Positions 52,582 to 57,401 of a DNA stretch of 57,401 nucleotides are shown here, piece by piece. Positions within the stretch are counted from its first letter, which is position 1, and every line of letters starts with the position of its first letter. The DNA is from an uncultured Prevotella sp. (GTDB lineage Bacteria; Bacteroidota; Bacteroidia; Bacteroidales; Bacteroidaceae): the NCBI GenBank assembly GCA_947164965.1, contig CAMUYR010000019.1, positions 1 through 57,401 on the forward strand, given 5' to 3'. The notes beneath the pieces are model-generated. The model saw nothing but the letters and a program-made list of their open reading frames with translations, had not been told where the DNA came from and did no database searches. The position numbers and the translations under genes were made by a program.

Positions 52582-55429
52582 TATTTGGATTTTGGTAGTC
52601 CTATTGGCGGCATTCCTCCGTCCCTCCTTGGGTCAGGGTCAGAATGTATCGGGCAGCAACATCGTGTCGCGCACGATGCTGTCTTCTGACTGCACTGCAT
52701 CCGTCAACCAGCGCGTCTACGACAACGGCCTTGGCGACATCGTTCAGGAAATCCAGTCCTATACGGGCTCTACCCTGCCCAGCGTGACGGTTCACCACGA
52801 GTACGACGAGTACCGCCGCCGTACGAAGAGCTGGCTCCCCGTGTCCTCATCTGACAGTCTCTTCATCGCAGGCAACATGATTTCCTATCAGGCGGTTTCC
52901 CAGTATTCCGACAACGCACCCTACTCACGCACGGTCTACGACGGCTTCCTGCCTACCCAGCCCTCCGCCCAGTACAAGGCGGGCGTCCAGTGGCAGAACA
53001 ACGACAAGAAGGTGTCCCTTGCATACAGCGAGTATGTGGGTGCCGGCATGTTCTCCCCCGAGGACGGCTACCTGTACATGTTCGAGAATGTCAAGTACCT
53101 ACGCACCCAGACCACCGACGAGGACGGCGGCGTCACTTCTGAGTACACCGACCTGAACGGTCGGCTGATGATCAGCGAGACCATCCAGGGCAAGACCTAC
53201 TACCTGTATAACACGAAGGGCGACATCACCTATGTCATGCCGCCTGCGCTCTCGTCCTACCTGGTCTCCCAGTACGGGACGGAAGTTGACGAGATTCCCG
53301 ATACCGAGGCGATGATACAGAAGTATGCCTACATCTACCGCTACGACCATCAGCGCCGCTGCATCTACAAGAAGCTGCCGGGCTGCGAGCCGTTGTACTA
53401 CGTCTACGACCGTGCCGGCCAGTGCATCCTGACGCAGGACGGCTGCCAGCGTCAGAACGGCGTGTGGGCATATACCATCCCCGACAAGTTCGGTCGGCCG
53501 TGCATCAGCGGCATCTGCCAGTACTCTGGCTCCTATACGTCCGAGCCGCTGCACGCCGTACATGTCTATGCCGAATACGACGGCGCTACCGCTGCTACCG
53601 GCGGGTATACCGTCCACGGCCTCACGCTGGCCGGACAGACACTGTACTCTGCCGCCTACTATGACGGCTACTCGTTCATCGGCCAGCACGGCGTGCCCTC
53701 CACCCTGACGGCATCCACTGTCTCGGGCTTCACGGTCGACGCTTCGGTCCACCACGGCATGCAGACCGGCTCCGCCACGGCACTGCTGAGCAACGGCAGC
53801 GTAACGGGCTACACGTATTCCGCCATGTACTACGACTCCCGCTACAATGTCGCTCAGGTCAAGGCAACGGACCACCTTGGCGGCACCGGCGTCACCAGCA
53901 CCTCGTACTCGTACACCGGCAAGCCGCTGCGCGTGAGCATACAGCGCAGCAAGGGCAGTTCGGGCACGACATACATCAACCATACCTACACCTACGACGG
54001 GGCAGACAGGATGGCCTCCTGCATATTCTCCATTGCCCATGGCACGCCGTCGCTGTCCTCTATGCAGACGTATGCGTACGACGCCCTGGGCCGTCTGTCG
54101 AGCGTCACCCGCCCGTTCACGTCGGGAACCGTCAGCTACAGCTACGACCTCCACGGATGGACGACGGGCATCACCACCAACAGCTTCTATGAGGAGCTGT
54201 TCTATGCCGGCGGTCCCGGCAATCCCCGCTGGAACGGCAACATCAGCGCCATGCGCTGGCATAACGACGACTATTACTACAAGCGTGGCTACAAGTTCAC
54301 ATACGACGGCGCCAACAGGCTGACGCAGGCCGCGTACGGCGAGGGTGACGCCCTCACGTCCAACACGGGCAGGTTCAGCGAGGGCGTGCAGTACGGCGCC
54401 AACGGTAACATCACGGGTATTACCCGCTACGGTAAGACTTCGTCCAGCGGCTACGGCCTGATGGACAACCTGACGCTCTCCTACGACGGCAACCGCCTGA
54501 CGGGTGTTTCCGAGACGGTTGCGGACTACGACTTCACGGGCTCCTTTGAGTACAAGCGTTCGAACGGCTCACAGTATATCTACAACGGCAACGGATCGCT
54601 GGTTGCCGACAGGAGCCGGGGCATCGCCTATATCGACTACGACTACAACAACAACCCGCAGACGATATACTTCACCAACGGCAACGAGATCAGGTACACA
54701 TACAGCGCTACAGGCGAGAAGCTGTGCATCAAATATTATAATGCCGTACCTAATATCACGAGGACGTTCGGTGTGAAGCCCAGCGGCTCTACCCAGAACG
54801 AGGTCATGGCAGTCTATCAGGATGACTACATCCTTGGTGGAAGTTTCATCATAAGGAACGGTGTGATTGGAAGAGTACTCTTCGACGGCGGCTATGCCCA
54901 GGGGACTCCTATAAACAACACGAGCTATGGCTTTACGCTCTACTACTACAACAAGGACCACCTGGGCAATAACCGCGAGGTGTTGAACTACAGCGGCAAC
55001 GTACAGCAGCTGACGAACTACTATCCCTTCGGCGCGCCGTACACAGACCCCAATGCTGTCATGGGATCCAGCATTCAGCAGTACAAGTACAACGGCAAGG
55101 AGCTGGTGACGATGCACGGGTTGAACACCTACGACTATGGAGCCAGACAGTATGACCCCATACTTTGCAGATGGGACAGGGTAGATCCCTTGTGTGAGAA
55201 AAATCCAGAAATCAGTCCGTATGCGTACTGTGAGTATGATCCTGTGAATGCCATCGATCCTGATGGAAGAGGTGTATTGAGTAAAGGTGCCAAGCTAATC
55301 TGGAAGGTAGGTAAACAAGTAGCAAAAAAAGGACTCTCTGCTCTGAAAGAAGCCTCTACTTACACAAGCGCATTTACAGATATCAAGGAAGATTTTAACA
55401 CCTTGACAGATGGCAACGCCTCTACTTGA
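52559..55429 (+). CDS. Secreted RHS/YD-repeat protein, truncated before its toxin tip
   Basis: 956 aa. N-terminal signal peptide (residues 1-27, ending SLGQ), long series of YD repeats (YDYNNNPQTIYFTNG, YTYDGADRMASC, YAYDALGRLSSV), and the RHS core-associated end (YNGKELVTMHGLNTYDYGARQYDP, DPDGRG). The tail after DPDGRG (SKGAKLIWKVGKQVAKKG) is a pre-toxin linker. The frame ends at TGA 55427-55429 in NAST-stop-DRAVAG, where relatives carry Trp as I recall, and continues open for 145 codons. Base composition drops sharply from GC-rich to AT-rich near 55150-55250. Rhs proteins encapsulate a C-terminal toxin for contact-dependent killing. Confidence 0.92.
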   Translation: MNKIKSRHIWILVVLLAAFLRPSLGQGQNVSGSNIVSRTMLSSDCTASVNQRVYDNGLGDIVQEIQSYTGSTLPSVTVHHEYDEYRRRTKSWLPVSSSDSLFIAGNMISYQAVSQYSDNAPYSRTVYDGFLPTQPSAQYKAGVQWQNNDKKVSLAYSEYVGAGMFSPEDGYLYMFENVKYLRTQTTDEDGGVTSEYTDLNGRLMISETIQGKTYYLYNTKGDITYVMPPALSSYLVSQYGTEVDEIPDTEAMIQKYAYIYRYDHQRRCIYKKLPGCEPLYYVYDRAGQCILTQDGCQRQNGVWAYTIPDKFGRPCISGICQYSGSYTSEPLHAVHVYAEYDGATAATGGYTVHGLTLAGQTLYSAAYYDGYSFIGQHGVPSTLTASTVSGFTVDASVHHGMQTGSATALLSNGSVTGYTYSAMYYDSRYNVAQVKATDHLGGTGVTSTSYSYTGKPLRVSIQRSKGSSGTTYINHTYTYDGADRMASCIFSIAHGTPSLSSMQTYAYDALGRLSSVTRPFTSGTVSYSYDLHGWTTGITTNSFYEELFYAGGPGNPRWNGNISAMRWHNDDYYYKRGYKFTYDGANRLTQAAYGEGDALTSNTGRFSEGVQYGANGNITGITRYGKTSSSGYGLMDNLTLSYDGNRLTGVSETVADYDFTGSFEYKRSNGSQYIYNGNGSLVADRSRGIAYIDYDYNNNPQTIYFTNGNEIRYTYSATGEKLCIKYYNAVPNITRTFGVKPSGSTQNEVMAVYQDDYILGGSFIIRNGVIGRVLFDGGYAQGTPINNTSYGFTLYYYNKDHLGNNREVLNYSGNVQQLTNYYPFGAPYTDPNAVMGSSIQQYKYNGKELVTMHGLNTYDYGARQYDPILCRWDRVDPLCEKNPEISPYAYCEYDPVNAIDPDGRGVLSKGAKLIWKVGKQVAKKGLSALKEASTYTSAFTDIKEDFNTLTDGNAST

Positions 55430-55867
55430 GACAGGGCTGTTGCAGGAGTAAGTTTGGCTTCTGAAATCGTCAGTCCTGTAAGTGTAAAAGATGCCAAAAA
55501 TATTGGCAAAGCGGCAAAGGGACTGGCGAAAGATCATAGTAAGATTGGATCCACTGGAAAGATTGGAGAGGAAGCTTTGAAGAAATTAGGAGGTAAAAGT
55601 CAGCAAACGTTTGATACATCGCAGGGTAAAAGAATTGTTGATCAATTTGCAAATGGTGTGATACATGAATCCAAAGTAGGTTATCAGAGTGCTTCTGATC
55701 GTATTAAGACTCAGATTAAAAAAGATGCTGAAATAATGAAGAAGGAGGGCGTTGATGGCGCCACATGGCATTTCTTTCAAAGCCCTGTAACAGGAAAAGG
55801 CGGACCAAGTAAGCCATTGATGAAGGAACTAGAAGATAATAACATTAAAGTTGAAATCCATGATTAG
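55430..55867 (+). pseudogene. Rhs C-terminal toxin domain, separated by in-frame TGA
   Basis: 145 residues in the rhs frame, starting DRAVAGVSLASEIVSPVSVK, a standard pre-toxin linker. The last 85 residues (RIVDQFANGVIHESKVGY, KKDAEIMKKEGVDGATWHFF, GKGGPSKPLMKEL) look like a PD-(D/E)xK-type nuclease toxin, with Asp of VDQF and the Glu-x-Lys of HESKV as likely metal/catalytic residues. Separate translation would need TTG at 55454, which has an AGGAG five bases upstream. It may be a mutated toxin, a readthrough product, or a sequencing error. Confidence 0.75.
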
Positions 55868-55932
55868 TAGTTAGCATATTTTGTTGTAGTATGTACTATT
55901 TTGATATGTAAAAATTTAAAATTAAACAATAT

Positions 55933-56490
55933 ATGAATTTCGAAGACTTCTCTTTAAACTATCATCTTTCAGAGTTAAATCTCAAAGTTGTTAAGTCCTA
56001 TGCAAAGTTGTTTTTTGCAGAAAAGGATGAAAGACTATTAAATTTCATAGATAATGTTGCATCAGATTGCAATATCAATCCATCTGAATTGAATTTCTCA
56101 GAAGAATCTTTGGAGGTATTAGACAGATGGCTTGTGAACCATGTAGAATGTGTAAAATTAACGAAAGAAGAATATGAAGTGGTAAGAAAATCTCTTCCTG
56201 ACTATATTGATATTAATGATTGGAGATTCAGCGATGTTACTTATTCAAATATCATTAACGTTGGTCTATATTTGGGTGAGGTTATGATTCATAAACATCC
56301 TAATTTAAAATGGGAGCAATGTCTTAATGGTAAAAAAAACATTGACTATGGTCAAATGATCATAAGAGTAGGTAAAATAGGAATGAATCCCATGAGATTA
56401 GTAGATGTAACTTGTTTGAAAATAGTTGATAATAGTAAAAGTCCAAAAAGACTCCGCGAAATCGTTCATCTTTGGGAGGAATATCTATAG
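55933..56490 (+). CDS. Candidate immunity protein for the adjacent Rhs toxin
   Basis: 185 aa, no signal peptide, no family recognised. Largely alpha-helical and acidic in the N-terminal half; the C-terminal half holds NIINVGLYLGEVMIHKHPNLKWEQCLNGKKNIDYGQMIIRVG, reminiscent of cytosolic immunity proteins that carry a YxGE...P.LxW pattern. Its place directly 3' of the toxin tip, its size and its AT-rich composition support an immunity role that neutralises the toxin in the producing cell; this is by context. It is followed at once by leader repeat copy B. Confidence 0.65.
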   Translation: MNFEDFSLNYHLSELNLKVVKSYAKLFFAEKDERLLNFIDNVASDCNINPSELNFSEESLEVLDRWLVNHVECVKLTKEEYEVVRKSLPDYIDINDWRFSDVTYSNIINVGLYLGEVMIHKHPNLKWEQCLNGKKNIDYGQMIIRVGKIGMNPMRLVDVTCLKIVDNSKSPKRLREIVHLWEEYL

Positions 56491-56499
56491 AGAAAATGC

Positions 56500-56558
56500 G
56501 GTTCTGAATGATCCACTTTAAACGAGACAAGATTAATGAATATAATAAAGTCACGACA
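56500..56558 (+). repeat. Rhs leader repeat, copy B
   Basis: Fifty-nine bp duplicating the rhs translation-start region, with one deletion and about five substitutions relative to copy A. Confidence 0.85.
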
Positions 56559-56583
56559 AAGATCATGGGGTCGGTTCTCCTGA
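56536..56583 (+). pseudogene. Vestigial rhs start (15 codons)
   Basis: ATG at 56536 opens MNIIKSRQRSWGRFS-stop; the first eight residues match the intact Rhs N-terminus MNKIKSRH. The frame then enters the inverted-repeat element and stops. It is the relic of a second rhs 5' end. Confidence 0.75.
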
Positions 56584-56693
56584 TCATTTTTCAAGATAGA
56601 CAAAGCACAAATGGAAATGCAAATGAAACAAGTAATGAATCATTATAAAAAAGACGGACTTCTGAATATGATCAGAAGAACCGACCCCATGAT
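56562..56693. repeat. 132-bp inverted-repeat (MITE-like) element
   Basis: Arms 56562-56587 and 56668-56693 are 26 bp and match at 25 positions; they enclose 80 bp. The arms are copies 2 and 3 of the GATC-ended repeat at 28886-28910. A 28-codon frame (56611-56697) runs into the right arm. No clear target-site duplication. Confidence 0.7.
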
Positions 56694-56783
56694 TTAAAGC
56701 CTAAATACTAAAGTTGGATAAGTTGGAACTCCAAATAGCAGTGACAAGGACAAGACAATTATTTACATTATAATATTATTTGA

Positions 56784-57326
56784 ATGAAAGCAGTATATAA
56801 TTTTCACAATGATTTTAAAAGAAGTCAAATTGAAATTTCTTCTGATGTTCTTCCTTATAGATTGTTATGTGAATATCTTGTGCCATACAAGAAGGATAAA
56901 CTTCCAGAAAATGTAATATTTTCAGTTGCAGCAGGAAAGAAAAATTATGACCTCATTCGACTTTTTCAAAGTGGAGAATTTTTTTTCTCCCCAAAGTTTA
57001 TAGATGTGTTTTCGCAATTTATAGATATGTCTGATAAATGCTATCCTATTAAGATTGAGGGCATAGAAGAACAATATTACGTAATATACAATTTGGACCA
57101 TTATCCTTTTTTAAACAAAGATAAGGCTATGTTTGATAAAGAGCCTCCCTTTTATTGTGGAAAAGAAATCACGACACCTCTTTTTGGCATTAATGATACA
57201 AGATGCTTTGTTGTTACCGAAGAATTAAAGAATGCATTATTAAAAAATAAAATATCGAATATTGAATTTACGGAATCCTTTCTATGTACAAAACAAGAAT
57301 ACAAGGATTGGAGGAAGTCTCGATGA
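56784..57326 (+). CDS. Imm11/DUF1629-like orphan immunity protein
   Basis: 180 aa, no signal peptide. The layout recalls Imm11/DUF1629 proteins: middle FFFSPKFIDVFSQFI, YYVIYNLDHYPFLNKDKAMFD, then a C-terminal FGINDTRCFVVTEELKNALLKNKISNIEFTES, where the last strand-helix pair is the family's most conserved part. No toxin gene precedes it in the window, only a vestigial rhs start, so it looks like a retained immunity gene whose toxin was lost or lies elsewhere. AT-rich. Confidence 0.6.
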   Translation: MKAVYNFHNDFKRSQIEISSDVLPYRLLCEYLVPYKKDKLPENVIFSVAAGKKNYDLIRLFQSGEFFFSPKFIDVFSQFIDMSDKCYPIKIEGIEEQYYVIYNLDHYPFLNKDKAMFDKEPPFYCGKEITTPLFGINDTRCFVVTEELKNALLKNKISNIEFTESFLCTKQEYKDWRKSR

Positions 57327-57356
57327 TGCAGAAAGTATAATCAGGGGGTTCTGTGA

Positions 57357-57401
57357 TCATTTTTTGAGTATTTATTTTGTTGTTTAAGAAAATGTTACTA
57401 T
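57357..57401 (+). promoter_or_regulatory. Partial second copy of the rhs-locus promoter region (cut by window end)
   Basis: TTTTTGAG ... TGTTACTAT aligns with 51573-51616 at about three quarters of positions, ending just where the -7 element would start. Confidence 0.5.

Noticed and set aside
53099..54262. 387-codon antisense frame inside rhs
   Set aside because: Arises from the GC-rich codon bias of rhs; Ala/Gly/Val/Arg composition only.
55427..55429. Selenocysteine at the rhs TGA
   Set aside because: No SECIS-like hairpin evident just downstream, no selenoprotein context, and relatives as recalled carry Trp.

Overview
The window looks like a chromosomal segment from a Prevotella-type member of the Bacteroidales. 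Bacteroidetes promoters (-7 TAnnTTTGC, some with a TTTG -33 about 19-20 bp upstream) precede most transcription units. The SecD-SecF fusion, MurF-Alr fusion, fucokinase/GDP-fucose pyrophosphorylase (FKP), GSCFA, DUF4954, YfhO and a KduI/KduD ulosonate branch also fit that group. The species is not determinable from the sequence alone.

Layout. 1-7260 is core genome: the 3' end of a tRNA-Gln, a KduD/gluconate-5-dehydrogenase-like SDR, HU, rhomboid protease, an EEP-family hydrolase, SecDF and a MaoC-like hydratase. A tRNA-Arg(CCU) at 7261-7332 is the left boundary of a compact integrated element of about 4.7 kb (7327-12047). It carries a large serine integrase preceded by a 47-aa ORF, a Pin-type resolvase, an Xre regulator, a small membrane protein, a filamentous-phage gpII-like replication initiator and a 62-aa NUMOD3-like protein. 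An 8-bp core, GGGGTACT, occurs at both ends. Joining the ends in silico extends the integrase by a protein-like 35-residue tail now stranded at the right end, so attP appears to lie inside the integrase gene and integration swaps the integrase C-terminus for one templated by the tRNA.

12073-24394 is housekeeping: comF-recX-prmC, ribD, RNase H, argS, nagB, and hflX-DUF4954-M16 peptidase. 24487-28314 is an apparent three-gene operon (galactitol-type PTS IIC without other PTS parts, a KduI with a signal peptide, an ExuT-like MFS carrier) suggesting uptake and isomerisation of uronates. A structured 766-bp gap precedes a RhaM/DUF718 mutarotase. 29470-37866 is a leftward operon yfhO-fkp-GSCFA-murF/alr. 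38035-48653 runs rightward: MTA/SAH nucleosidase, an RND efflux trio, lpxA, class I fumarase and a secreted M6 protease. ClpB (minus strand) follows.

From 51191 to the end lies a polymorphic-toxin locus: a GC-rich hairpin and 22-nt tandem repeats, a small charged ORF, a secreted protein, a GC-rich secreted Rhs protein whose reading frame is cut by one in-frame TGA just before its toxin tip, a candidate immunity gene, a duplicated rhs leader with a 15-codon vestigial start, a 132-bp inverted-repeat element and an Imm11-like orphan immunity gene. The last 45 bases resemble the promoter at the start of the locus, so another cassette may begin just outside the window.

A cross-cutting feature is short interspersed repeats found in intergenic gaps and also inside reading frames (M16 signal peptide, MurF, GSCFA, ClpB). 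No rRNA, CRISPR array or recognisable insertion sequence was seen.
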